Assembly (NCBI GenBank): GCA_035288965.1
Contig: DATDYQ010000068.1
Span: forward strand, 1 to 17,032
DNA: 17,032 nt
Origin: DATDYQ01 sp035288965
Lineage (GTDB): Archaea > Nanobdellota > Nanobdellia > SCGC-AAA011-G17 > JAGVZF01
Reading direction: 5' to 3'
The notes under the pieces were generated by a model. That model was not told where the DNA came from. It made no database searches and worked only from the letters and a program-made list of their open reading frames with translations. Both the position numbers and the translations under genes were made by a program. This document shows, piece by piece, positions 6,441 through 13,400 of this stretch (positions are counted from its first letter, which is position 1; each line of letters begins with the position of its first letter).

Positions 6441-7552
6441 AAAAGAAAAAAATATTATATGGAATAGCCGGAATCGGTCTTGGACATACTTATAGACAGT
6501 TACCTATAATAGAATATCTTGCTAAAAAATATCTATTAGTGATATTTGCTTATGATAAGAGCTATGAGTTTTATTCATCTCATTTTAAAAATAGAAAATC
6601 AGTTTATGTGGAGCGTGTAGCAGTTCCTTTTTATGTAGGTGGGCTAGACGGCTTAAATTTTAAAGCTACTTTAAATCATCCATATAATAAAGATAAGGAT
6701 TTCTTAAAAATTAACTTGGCAGTAATAGATAGAACTTATCATAGAATTGGAAAACCTGATTTGGTTATAACTGATTATGAACCTATTAGTGCCAGTTACT
6801 CCTATATATTTAAGACCCCTTTAATAACCATAGATCAGCAAAGTAAGTATCTATATGGTAGATTTCCTATGGTTTTAAAAGATCAAAGTTTTAAGGATGA
6901 AGTGGAAAGACTAAACTTATTTTTTCCTAAAGCTAATAAAAGAATAGCATGTTCATTTTTTCGCGTTTATAAAAAGGAAAATGGACAAGATGTGACAGTT
7001 TATTCGCCAATAATTAGGAAAGATATTATAAAACTAAAAAGAAAACCTTCAAAAAAACAAACAATCCTCTTTTATATTTCATCTCAAAAAGATTTTGTTC
7101 AAAGCTATAAATCTATAATAGATATATTAAACTCACAAGATGCTTCATTTTATATCTTTATGAAAGATTCTTCTAAACTTAAAAAATTTTCTTCTGAAAA
7201 AATAAGTTTTTATGATTATGGTGATCATGATTTTTATAAAATCCTACGAAGATGTAATGGAATTATATCAACCGCAGGGCATAATCTTATTTCAGAAGCA
7301 ATGTATTTAAGAATACCAGTTTACGCCATTCCCTTATCAATTTACGAACAACATATGAATGCACAAATTATTGATAAACATGGCTTTGGCATATCTAACC
7401 AAAAAATTGACAAAAGAAAACTTGCGTTTTTTATTAAAAATATTCCTAAATTTGCAAGAAATATCAAAGATGATTCTAAAATATTATTACGTGGTTCAAG
7501 TCAACAAAAGATAATACAATTCTTAGAAAATATAATAAATAAATCTTCTTAA
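6437..7552 (+). CDS. MJ1255-like GT-B glycosyltransferase
   Basis: A 371-aa GT-B glycosyltransferase related to the archaeal MJ1255/VC2487 group (moderate recognition). The N-terminal domain starts ILYGIAGIGLGHTYRQLPII (6-25), the G-x-G-x-G-H loop. LVITDYEPISA (109-119) and PLITIDQQSKYL (128-139) match conserved stretches of that group. The C-terminal domain carries GIISTAGHNLISEAMYLRIP (275-294) and YEQHMNAQ (303-310), the nucleotide-sugar-binding and acceptor-side 'E/DQ..NA' motifs shared with MurG and UDP-glycosyltransferases. No TM helix is seen. It would transfer a sugar from an NDP-sugar; donor and acceptor are unknown. It is the last gene of the operon and ends 12 nt before the tRNA-Leu 3' end, transcribed head-on against the tRNA. 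Four CGN arginine codons (cgt, cgc, cga) are present. Confidence 0.7.
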   Translation: MKKKKILYGIAGIGLGHTYRQLPIIEYLAKKYLLVIFAYDKSYEFYSSHFKNRKSVYVERVAVPFYVGGLDGLNFKATLNHPYNKDKDFLKINLAVIDRTYHRIGKPDLVITDYEPISASYSYIFKTPLITIDQQSKYLYGRFPMVLKDQSFKDEVERLNLFFPKANKRIACSFFRVYKKENGQDVTVYSPIIRKDIIKLKRKPSKKQTILFYISSQKDFVQSYKSIIDILNSQDASFYIFMKDSSKLKKFSSEKISFYDYGDHDFYKILRRCNGIISTAGHNLISEAMYLRIPVYAIPLSIYEQHMNAQIIDKHGFGISNQKIDKRKLAFFIKNIPKFARNIKDDSKILLRGSSQQKIIQFLENIINKSS

Positions 7553-7564
7553 AATAATACAAAG

Positions 7565-7575
7565 TGCGGAGGGCA
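7565..7575 (+). repeat. Proximal copy of the 11-nt repeat (tRNA 3' end)
   Basis: TGCGGAGGGCA is the tRNA-Leu discriminator, acceptor 3' strand and the last three T-stem bases read on the plus strand. It is identical and co-oriented with 3204-3214. Confidence 0.55.
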
Positions 7576-7648
7576 GGATTCGAACCTGCGAACTCACTAA
7601 GAGGACAGCTCTTGAGGCTGTTGCGTTTGACCGCTTCGCTACCTCCGC
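7565..7648 (-). tRNA. tRNA-Leu (anticodon CAA)
   Basis: An 84-nt class II tRNA. The acceptor GCGGAGG (5') pairs with CCTCCGC (3'), followed by discriminator A. The anticodon stem ACAGC/GCTGT encloses loop CTCAAGA, giving anticodon CAA (codon UUG). A 15-nt variable arm (CCTCTTAGTGAGTTC) marks the leucine class. The T arm is GCAGG-TTCGAAT-CCTGC. CCA is not encoded (the next bases are CTTT) and no intron is seen. Its 3' end faces the putative island and is the source of the 11-nt repeat at 3204. A box A lies upstream at 7671-7680. Confidence 0.95.
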
Positions 7649-7670
7649 GCGTGAAAAATACAATTAACTT

Positions 7671-7680
7671 TTTATTTAAA
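7671..7680 (-). promoter_or_regulatory. Box A for tRNA-Leu
   Basis: TTTAAATAAA on the minus strand lies 23-32 nt upstream of the tRNA 5' end. Confidence 0.5.
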
Positions 7681-7725
7681 GATATTTATTATATTTAACT
7701 ACTCTATAATAATAACGATAGAAAA

Positions 7726-7734
7726 CTTTATATA
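7726..7734 (+). promoter_or_regulatory. Box A for the ABC operon
   Basis: CTTTATATA with the purine-rich GAAAA (BRE-like) just upstream. It is 22-30 nt before ATG 7756, implying a leaderless operon transcript. It is one of the best-looking promoters in the window. Confidence 0.6.
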
Positions 7735-7755
7735 CCCTTCCATTAGTATAATTTT

Positions 7756-8427
7756 ATGGAAGTTTTAAGCTTAAAAGATGTCTGGAAAATTTACAAGTTA
7801 GGAGAGGTAAATGTCGAGGCTGCAAGAGGAGTTAATATGTCAATAAAGAAAGGAGAATTTGTAGCTATAATGGGACCAAGCGGATCAGGAAAAAGCACGA
7901 TAATGCATTTGATTGGATGTTTAGATAAACCAACAAAAGGAAGTATTTACTTAAGTAATGAAGATGTTTCTAATTTTTCAGAAGATAAGTTAGCAAAAAT
8001 AAGAGGAAAAAATATAGGATTTGTATTTCAAACTTTTAATTTAATTCAATCATTAAATGCTTTAGAAAATGTTTCTTTACCTTTAATGTTTCAAGGAGTT
8101 AATACATATGAAAGAGAAAAAAAGGCTAAGGAATTACTTGAATTAGTGGGATTAGGAAAAAGATTAAAAAATAAACCAAGCCAAATGAGTGGCGGAGAAA
8201 GACAGAGAGTTGCTATTGCAAGAGCTTTAGTTAATGATCCTGAAATTATATTAGCTGATGAACCTACTGGAAATTTAGATAGCAAAACAGGACATGATAT
8301 ATTGGAAATATTCAAAAATTTACATAAAACTAAGAAAAAAACAATAATTTTAGTTACTCATGATGATAATGTAGCAAAAAATGCCCAAAGAATAATCAGA
8401 TTTATGGATGGGAGGATAGCAGAATGA
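7756..8427 (+). CDS. ABC transporter ATP-binding protein, MacB/LolD type
   Basis: A 223-aa stand-alone ATPase subunit of the MacB/LolD class, which powers mechanotransmission-type permeases instead of a simple channel. All nucleotide-binding motifs are intact: Walker A G40-PSGSGKST48, Q-loop Q92, signature MSGGERQR (144-151), Walker B IILADEP (164-170) with catalytic E169, D-loop NLDS (173-176) and H-loop H202. The early stretch LGEVNVEAARGVNMSIKKGEF (15-35) is typical of the class. Its last 4 nt overlap the start of the CARDB-like gene, and the permease follows, so the three products probably form one envelope complex. All arginine codons are AGA/AGG. Confidence 0.92.
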   Translation: MEVLSLKDVWKIYKLGEVNVEAARGVNMSIKKGEFVAIMGPSGSGKSTIMHLIGCLDKPTKGSIYLSNEDVSNFSEDKLAKIRGKNIGFVFQTFNLIQSLNALENVSLPLMFQGVNTYEREKKAKELLELVGLGKRLKNKPSQMSGGERQRVAIARALVNDPEIILADEPTGNLDSKTGHDILEIFKNLHKTKKKTIILVTHDDNVAKNAQRIIRFMDGRIAE

Positions 8428-9245
8428 AGAAATTTTTATTGTTAATATTATTTTTATTAGTAATTGGAAGTGTTTATGCTGATGAGATTTCAATAGAAAG
8501 TGTATTTTCAAGCCCTAGAGAAGTTGCTCCAGGTGAAAATTTACAAGTTTCTATTGATCTAAGAAATGTCGGAACTAGAGATATAGAAAATGTAGCTGTA
8601 AAACTAGATTTAACACAAGTTCCTTTTGCCCCTCTCGATAGTTCTACTGAATTTGTAATAAAAGAGATTAATAAAAAAGATACTGAAAATATCTTATTTA
8701 ATATTGTAGCATTGCCAAATGCAAGTCCCGGAGTTTATAAGATACCAATACATGTAAGCTATGAAAATATTAGTAAAGATGCTTTGATAAGTTTAACAAT
8801 ACAAGCAAAACCACAATTATTAGTTGAACTTGAAACATCAGATATATTGTATAAGGAAAGTTCAGGAATTGTTACAATAAATTTTGTTAATAAAGGATTG
8901 AGTGATATTAAGTTTTTAACTGTTACATTAGAACAATCAAGTAATTATGAGATTATAGGGAGTGATACGGTTTATATTGGAGATATTGATATAGATGATT
9001 CACAGACAGCTGATTTTAATATTTATTTGAATGGAAATGGAGAATTACCTTTAACATTAGAATATAGAGATGCAAATAATAATTTATATATTGATAATCA
9101 AATAATTAGCTTTAATGTTTACACAAAAGAAGAAGCTGAAAAGCTTGGATTGGTAAAGAAAAGTAATTCACTTATTTATTTAATAGTAATAGTTGTTATT
9201 CTTGTTGCTATATTCTTATTCAGAAGATTAAGAAGGAAAAAATGA
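8424..9245 (+). CDS. Membrane-anchored CARDB-like protein of the ABC operon
   Basis: A 273-aa exported protein: signal peptide at 1-19 (cleavage near VYA), an extracytoplasmic part of two beta-sandwich repeats (about 22-128 and 132-230), and a C-terminal TM helix (247-265) followed by a basic RRLRRKK tail inside. The first repeat has the CARDB/COG1361 look: SPREVAPGENLQVSIDLRNVG (30-50), then SPGVYKIPIHVSYEN (101-115). The second has SSGIVTINFVNKGLSDIKF. Such proteins are commonly encoded next to MacB-type permeases in archaea (family knowledge) and may play the periplasmic-partner role in an organism with one membrane (inference). ATGA overlaps join it to both neighbours. Confidence 0.75.
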   Translation: MKKFLLLILFLLVIGSVYADEISIESVFSSPREVAPGENLQVSIDLRNVGTRDIENVAVKLDLTQVPFAPLDSSTEFVIKEINKKDTENILFNIVALPNASPGVYKIPIHVSYENISKDALISLTIQAKPQLLVELETSDILYKESSGIVTINFVNKGLSDIKFLTVTLEQSSNYEIIGSDTVYIGDIDIDDSQTADFNIYLNGNGELPLTLEYRDANNNLYIDNQIISFNVYTKEEAEKLGLVKKSNSLIYLIVIVVILVAIFLFRRLRRKK

Positions 9246-10462
9246 TATTTGATTATTTCATTTTGGCTTTAAAAACACTAAGCCATAGACAATTAAGATC
9301 TTGGCTGACAGTTCTTGGAATAGTTATAGGAATAACAGCTGTTGTTTCTTTAATAAGTTTAGGACAAGGATTACAGAATGCTATTAATGAACAATTTTCT
9401 ACAATAGGAGCAAATAGAATATTAATACAACCAGGAGGATCTGATCTTGGACCACCTACACCTGGAACAGGTCAAGCTAAAATAACAGATCATGATTTAA
9501 ATTTAATAGAAGATATTAATGGGGTGGATAATGCTTTTGGTTATACTTTAAATCCAGCAAAAGCCGAGTTTAATAATAAAGTAAGATTTACATATGTCGT
9601 TGGGATACCTCCAGATCCTGAAGAACTTAAAGTATTAGGAACGGGATTGGATGTTGGAGAAGGAAGACAGTTAAAAAAAGGAGATGTTAGCAAGGTTGTT
9701 CTTGGATATGATATATCACATAGAGATAGCATGTTTGGAAAGGAAGTTAAAATTGGTGATAAGATATTAATAGAAGGAAAAAGTTTTGATGTTGTCGGAG
9801 TAAGAAAGAGAATAGGAAATCCAATACAAGATGAATCTTTTTTAATACCTTTAGATACTTTTAGAGATATATTCAATCTAGAAGATGATTTAAGCATTAT
9901 TGCAGCCAATATCAATGCAAATGAAAATGTTGATGTTATTGCAGAAAAAATTAAGAAAGAAATGAGAAGAGATAGACATCTAAAAGAGGGAGAGGAAGAT
10001 TTTCAAGTTCAAACAAGTGAGGAAGTAATTGCTTCTTTTAATGTAGTTTTACAAATAGTTCAAGCTGTTTTAATCGGAATTGCTGCTATTAGTTTAATTG
10101 TTGGCGGTATAGGAATAATGAATACAATGTATACAAGTGTACTAGAAAGAACTAAAGATATTGGAATATTAAAAGCAATTGGAGCAAAATATTCTGATAT
10201 AATGCAGATATTTTTAATTGAATCAGGAATTATAGGATTAGTCGGAGGAGTGATTGGAATTTCTATTGGAGTTGGTATCGGATTATTAGTTCAGTTTTTT
10301 GCTGAGCAATATTGGGGAACTGCTTTGATAAGAGCATCATTTTCATGGCCATTAATCATTGGAAGCTTGTTGTTTTCTTTTGTTGTTGGAAGTTTAGCTG
10401 GATTATTACCAGCAAGACAGGCAGCTAAGATGAATCCTGTTGATGCGCTGAGATATGAATAG
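9242..10462 (+). CDS. ABC transporter permease, MacB/FtsX family
   Basis: A 406-aa permease with the four-helix MacB/FtsX layout: TM1 (21-42), a large extracytoplasmic domain (about 50-265, MacB_PCD type), then TM2 (271-293), TM3 (327-353) and TM4 (370-390). RQLRSWLTVLGIVIGI (16-31) is the usual TM1 lead-in. ERTKDIGILKAIGA (302-315) is the conserved cytoplasmic coupling segment that contacts the ATPase, and LLPARQAAKMNPVDALRYE ends the protein, the class's classic C-terminus. With the ATPase and CARDB protein it should export or extract a substrate such as a peptide, lipid or lipoprotein; the substrate is not inferable. Its stop lies 2 nt from the stop of the convergent Lrp-type gene, so 3' ends of the two transcripts must overlap. 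Confidence 0.9.
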   Translation: MIFDYFILALKTLSHRQLRSWLTVLGIVIGITAVVSLISLGQGLQNAINEQFSTIGANRILIQPGGSDLGPPTPGTGQAKITDHDLNLIEDINGVDNAFGYTLNPAKAEFNNKVRFTYVVGIPPDPEELKVLGTGLDVGEGRQLKKGDVSKVVLGYDISHRDSMFGKEVKIGDKILIEGKSFDVVGVRKRIGNPIQDESFLIPLDTFRDIFNLEDDLSIIAANINANENVDVIAEKIKKEMRRDRHLKEGEEDFQVQTSEEVIASFNVVLQIVQAVLIGIAAISLIVGGIGIMNTMYTSVLERTKDIGILKAIGAKYSDIMQIFLIESGIIGLVGGVIGISIGVGIGLLVQFFAEQYWGTALIRASFSWPLIIGSLLFSFVVGSLAGLLPARQAAKMNPVDALRYE

Positions 10463-10464
10463 AA

Positions 10465-11442
10465 TTATTTTAATATAGGATAACAATTTGGATATAAATC
10501 TAATTTAAATTCTTTTGAAACAATACAAAAATCATGATCTTTTATTATATCTGGAAATTTTTCTTTTATATCTAAAATCATATTTTGAAATTTATCATAA
10601 TCTTCTAATTCAAAATCGAGCTCAAAATCCCAGTTACCCATAACTCTTTGTGGCCATATTGCTCCGGAAAGTGATGAAGCGTAATGAATAAAACTGTTTA
10701 ATCTAGTTTGTGTAACATTTGCTAAGTAAATTATGGCTTTACAGAATATTTTATCTATTGATTTTGGATTTAAATGAGCCTTATATGCAAGAATAATCTT
10801 CTTTTTTTCTAAATCTTTAATTTTATATTGGATAATTCTTGGAGTTACTTTTAATTTCTGGGCCATTTCAGTTATTGGAAATCTTGCATTATTTGCTATT
10901 AATCTTAATATTTGTTCATCTATATTATCAATTTTTTCTTGTTTATCTTTTGATGTATGATAGATAATTTGATTAATCTCTTTATTGGGAGAAGATAAAA
11001 ATTCTCTGCTTGAGTGAACTAGATATAATGTTGTGGTTACTGCCTTCTCTTGGATATAGTTTGAGAATTTATTAAGTACTAATTGAATTTCGTCATCAAA
11101 TTCATTAACATTATGCACTAAGAATCCAACAACGATATCCCATCTACCTGTTGTAAGAGCAACCCATTCTGTTTTATTATGTTTATTGAAATATTCTGCT
11201 ATTTCTTCTATTTTTTCTTTATTTACATTTGTCAATCTTATATATAATTTATATTTTCCAATTCCCAATTTAAAATAATTAATAACTGCGTAGAATTTTA
11301 TTATTACTTTATTTTCGATTAATCTATCAATTCTATATTTTACTACTTCTTTGCTTAATTTAACTTTTTTTCCTATTTGATTATTTGATTGTTTTGCATT
11401 AATATCGAGTTCTTTAAGTATCTTTAAGTCTTTAATATCCAT
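10465..11442 (-). CDS. Tandem (double) Lrp/AsnC-family regulator
   Basis: A 325-aa protein made of two complete Lrp/AsnC units in one chain. Unit 1: HTH at about 5-48 (LKILKELDINAKQSNNQIGK, recognition helix near KEVVKYRIDRL) and RAM-like ligand/dimer domain at 65-145. Unit 2: HTH at 172-216 (DEQILRLIANNARFPITEMA; VTPRIIQYKIKDLE) and RAM-like domain at 233-312. The equivalent strands TGRWDIVVGF (98-107) and MGNWDFELDF (268-277) show the duplication. A single-unit Lrp is about 150 aa, so one chain could fold as a pseudo-dimer. It likely binds DNA and responds to an amino acid or related metabolite (family knowledge). The target is unknown; the convergent ABC operon and the divergent gene at 11553 are neighbours only. 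A box A at 11465-11473 fits a leaderless start. Confidence 0.85.
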   Translation of the reverse strand: MDIKDLKILKELDINAKQSNNQIGKKVKLSKEVVKYRIDRLIENKVIIKFYAVINYFKLGIGKYKLYIRLTNVNKEKIEEIAEYFNKHNKTEWVALTTGRWDIVVGFLVHNVNEFDDEIQLVLNKFSNYIQEKAVTTTLYLVHSSREFLSSPNKEINQIIYHTSKDKQEKIDNIDEQILRLIANNARFPITEMAQKLKVTPRIIQYKIKDLEKKKIILAYKAHLNPKSIDKIFCKAIIYLANVTQTRLNSFIHYASSLSGAIWPQRVMGNWDFELDFELEDYDKFQNMILDIKEKFPDIIKDHDFCIVSKEFKLDLYPNCYPILK

Positions 11443-11464
11443 ATTTTACTATAAATACCTTTTA

Positions 11465-11473
11465 TTTATAAAT
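11465..11473 (-). promoter_or_regulatory. Box A for the tandem Lrp gene
   Basis: ATTTATAAA on the minus strand is 23-31 nt upstream of ATG 11442. Confidence 0.5.
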
Positions 11474-11505
11474 ATTGTTATTTTGATAAAAAAGTTAATA
11501 AAATA

Positions 11506-11514
11506 TTTTATATA
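11506..11514 (+). promoter_or_regulatory. Box A for the 227-aa hypothetical gene
   Basis: TTTTATATA lies 39-47 nt upstream of ATG 11553, predicting a start near 11538 and a short leader holding GGAGA. Confidence 0.45.
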
Positions 11515-11552
11515 TTAGATACTCTTAATAAATAGTAACTTTGGAGATAAAA

Positions 11553-12236
11553 ATGGGAAATCTTGAAGAAGAAAGTATAGATTATAGAAGTATAGGCTCT
11601 GTAAGGGAACAAATTATGCAGGCGAGCCAAAGAGGACAGGATGAACTTGCTTTTGGTATTTTGCTTACTTATGAAGATATAATCAGAACCTCATTAACAG
11701 GGTATCATCCTCTTGGAAAACCATTTATTGACCCCTTAGAATATCGTCTAAGAATCGCTGATTTTGATTTTGAATTATGTGGTTTAGATAAAGAAGCTGA
11801 TATGAACCATACCTATGATCATAGGATACGGTGGGCCAATGAAGCAATCACATTATATCTTGAAGCATTAATAGGATACAAACATGATTTAGATGCAGAG
11901 AGAGTTGTTAGTGGAAGAGCTTCAAAATATAGATTTCGTTTGGGTTGGGATTTTATTGAAACATTACCTAGTGATACTCTTACCACAAGAGAAAAAAGAT
12001 TAATTGCGGAAGATGGGTTTAAATTAACAGAAAAAATTTTACAGGAATCAAGAAAATGGCATAATAATAGCTATGATGGGGTTTATGACATAGAACAACG
12101 GTTATTACCCTATTTCAAAAGAAGAATTATGGAATATATGACAAAAGAATCTCAAGAAGAATTGGAAAAAACCAAAAATGAAAAGAAATCTAAGGGAATT
12201 TTAGGAAAACTCTTTGGATTATCGCGTAGGTCATAA
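11553..12236 (+). CDS. Hypothetical 227-aa soluble protein
   Basis: No family is recognised. I prefer ATG 11553 (MGNLEEES) over the in-frame TTG at 11541, because GGAGA at 11543-11547 is correctly spaced as a Shine-Dalgarno sequence for the ATG. The protein looks mostly helical, with no signal peptide or TM. It has aromatic, charged helices (for example IDPLEYRLRIADFDFELCG and RIRWANEAITLYLEALIGY) reminiscent of helical-repeat proteins, and ends in a basic Lys/Gly tail (KNEKKSKGILGKLFGLSRRS) that could touch membrane or nucleic acid. Five arginines use CGT/CGG, unlike the AGA-only ABC operon, which hints at a different history. It is divergent from the Lrp regulator and may be one of its targets (inference). 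Confidence 0.6.
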   Translation: MGNLEEESIDYRSIGSVREQIMQASQRGQDELAFGILLTYEDIIRTSLTGYHPLGKPFIDPLEYRLRIADFDFELCGLDKEADMNHTYDHRIRWANEAITLYLEALIGYKHDLDAERVVSGRASKYRFRLGWDFIETLPSDTLTTREKRLIAEDGFKLTEKILQESRKWHNNSYDGVYDIEQRLLPYFKRRIMEYMTKESQEELEKTKNEKKSKGILGKLFGLSRRS

Positions 12237-12303
12237 TGGTGAATGAAAGATAGTAATTAAATTATAATATTTGATTGATTAAATTTTCTAAACAGGAGTA
12301 AAG

Positions 12304-12312
12304 CTTTTATAC
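12304..12312 (+). promoter_or_regulatory. Box A for the potassium channel gene
   Basis: CTTTTATAC ends 23 nt before ATG 12335, implying a leaderless transcript. Confidence 0.5.
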
Positions 12313-12334
12313 TAATTATTAACTTTTTAAAAAT

Positions 12335-12712
12335 ATGAAAACAACTGCAAGATTAGCAGCTGCTGTAGCTGCATTAATTACCCTACTAATTATTGGAACT
12401 GGATTGTTTCATCAAATTGAGGGATGGAATTATATTGATTCTTTTTATTTTACAGGAATAACAATAACAACAATAGGATATGGAGATTTAGTACCAAAAA
12501 CTGATATTGGAAAGATAGTAACAGTAATATTTGCTATGATCGGAGTAGGAGCAGCTTTAGTTGCTTTAACAACATTAGCAGAAGATTATTTTGAGAGAAG
12601 ACAATTAAGATTTGAGAAGAGATTTGGTGATTATTTAAACAAATATAAAATGTCTCCTTATAAAATAGATTTAGCTAGATTTGGATTAGGAAATAAAAAT
12701 AAGAAAAAATAA
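12335..12712 (+). CDS. Two-TM potassium channel subunit
   Basis: A 125-aa member of the ion-channel (2-TM pore) family. TM1 spans about 6-27, a re-entrant pore helix about 33-45, and the selectivity filter is T45-T-I-G-Y-G-D51, the canonical K+ signature. TM2 spans about 58-82 with glycines G70 and G72 at a hinge-like site. A charged helix (DYFERRQLRFEKRFGDYLNK) and a basic tail follow. No RCK/TrkA-N or cyclic-nucleotide domain is fused, so gating is unclear or depends on a partner. Four subunits should form the pore in the cell membrane. It is leaderless from the box at 12304. It converges with the tiny acidic-peptide gene (1 nt apart) and is followed by an MscS-like gene, so this stretch may serve osmotic or ion balance (inference). 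Confidence 0.88.
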   Translation: MKTTARLAAAVAALITLLIIGTGLFHQIEGWNYIDSFYFTGITITTIGYGDLVPKTDIGKIVTVIFAMIGVGAALVALTTLAEDYFERRQLRFEKRFGDYLNKYKMSPYKIDLARFGLGNKNKKK

Positions 12713-12713
12713 G

Positions 12714-12794
12714 CTATTCTTCTTCCTCCCAATAATCCCATTCTTCATCATCTTTAAGATCTTTGGCTAAGAAGTTCATGGCGACCACCCCCAT
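12714..12794 (-). CDS. Possible 26-aa acidic peptide
   Basis: The frame reads MGVVAMNFLAKDLKDDEEWD then YWEEEE and stop: a short hydrophobic start, then a tail with eleven Asp/Glu residues and two tryptophans. A box A at 12817-12826 is 23 nt upstream of ATG 12794, so a leaderless start there is favoured. GGGGGTGG just inside could instead act as a ribosome site for the in-frame ATG at 12779, giving 21 aa. No family is recognised. Its stop is 1 nt from the stop of the K+ channel gene. The intact frame, own promoter and coding-like composition support a real gene, but it is short. Confidence 0.45.
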   Translation of the reverse strand: MGVVAMNFLAKDLKDDEEWDYWEEEE

Positions 12795-12816
12795 TAATAA
12801 CTGTTATGTAAGGTAA

Positions 12817-12826
12817 GTTTAAATAG
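12817..12826 (-). promoter_or_regulatory. Box A for the acidic peptide
   Basis: CTATTTAAAC on the minus strand lies 23-32 nt upstream of ATG 12794. Confidence 0.45.
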
Positions 12827-12834
12827 TTTTTGTG

Positions 12835-13380
12835 TCACTTTGTGTTTGTATCTTTCTTTTTAAGTAAGATGTTATTTTTAAAGTAAGAATTGGGAATAAA
12901 CAATGTTTCTTTATCTTTAGTAATAATTTTAGTTTCTGATAGATCGATAGATTCAACCTTTCCTTCTATATTTCCTATCTTTATGTTTTCACCTTTTTTA
13001 ATTAAACCTTTTTTAATAATAGATGATCCTGCTGAGATGTTTTGTAAGCTGTCTTTTAATGCCAATAACATCATAAGCACTATTGAAAAAGCCAATATAC
13101 TCAATAAGATGATATAGATATTTTCTGCAAAATTTAGTTGATTAATGGCAAATATTATTGATGTTATGTAAATAACATATTTTACAATGGCTGGAATTAA
13201 TAATTCTATTGATAGTCTTAATCCTATGCCTTTTTTAATAAGCTTATCTATTTCAAATTCAAGTATAACTTTTTTTGTTAAGTTGCTTATTGCCCTTCCG
13301 ATAAAAATTCCTATCAATAATATGAAAATGGCTATAATTAAATCGGTTATTGTACTGTTAATATTTATTGCATCTACCAT
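12835..13380 (-). CDS. Short MscS-like mechanosensitive channel protein
   Basis: A 181-aa protein with three TM helices (about 12-33, 58-80, 86-108) and the MscS pore/beta-domain signature: LKDSLQNISAGSSIIKKG (108-125), KKGENIKIGNIEGKVESIDL (128-147), and T-K-I-I-T-K-D with IPNSYFKNN (162-170). MscS proteins open under membrane tension and release solutes during hypo-osmotic shock (family knowledge). The chain ends straight after the beta domain, so the large C-terminal alpha/beta vestibule of E. coli MscS (286 aa) is absent; this is a minimal form or a natural truncation. No frameshift is seen and the frame is clean. ATG 13380 is 21-29 nt from a box A at 13401-13409. Confidence 0.8.
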   Translation of the reverse strand: MVDAININSTITDLIIAIFILLIGIFIGRAISNLTKKVILEFEIDKLIKKGIGLRLSIELLIPAIVKYVIYITSIIFAINQLNFAENIYIILLSILAFSIVLMMLLALKDSLQNISAGSSIIKKGLIKKGENIKIGNIEGKVESIDLSETKIITKDKETLFIPNSYFKNNILLKKKDTNTK

Positions 13381-13400
13381 AATTAAGATTAAGAATAATG

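Larger units (their letters stand above)
3204..7575. mobile_element. Putative tRNA-Leu-linked genomic island
   Basis: The block between the 11-nt direct repeats holds only four coupled genes: dioxygenase, GT-B-like protein, HprK-like protein and GT-B protein. Geometry is that of an element integrated at a tRNA 3' end: the intact tRNA lies on one side with its 3' end facing the block, and a copy of the 3' end lies on the far side. Codon use supports foreign origin: the dioxygenase gene has nine CGN arginine codons, while the three-gene ABC operon on the other side of the tRNA has none. No integrase or replication gene is inside, so the element would be cargo-only or decayed. The 11-nt repeat is short for an att core, so this remains inference. 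Confidence 0.45.

Noticed and set aside
8091..8315. 74-aa minus-strand frame inside the ABC ATPase
   Set aside because: Antisense shadow of the ABC signature and Walker B region.
9541..9915. 124-aa minus-strand frame inside the permease gene
   Set aside because: Antisense to the MacB permease extracytoplasmic domain; low-complexity Ser/Pro/Leu content typical of a shadow frame.
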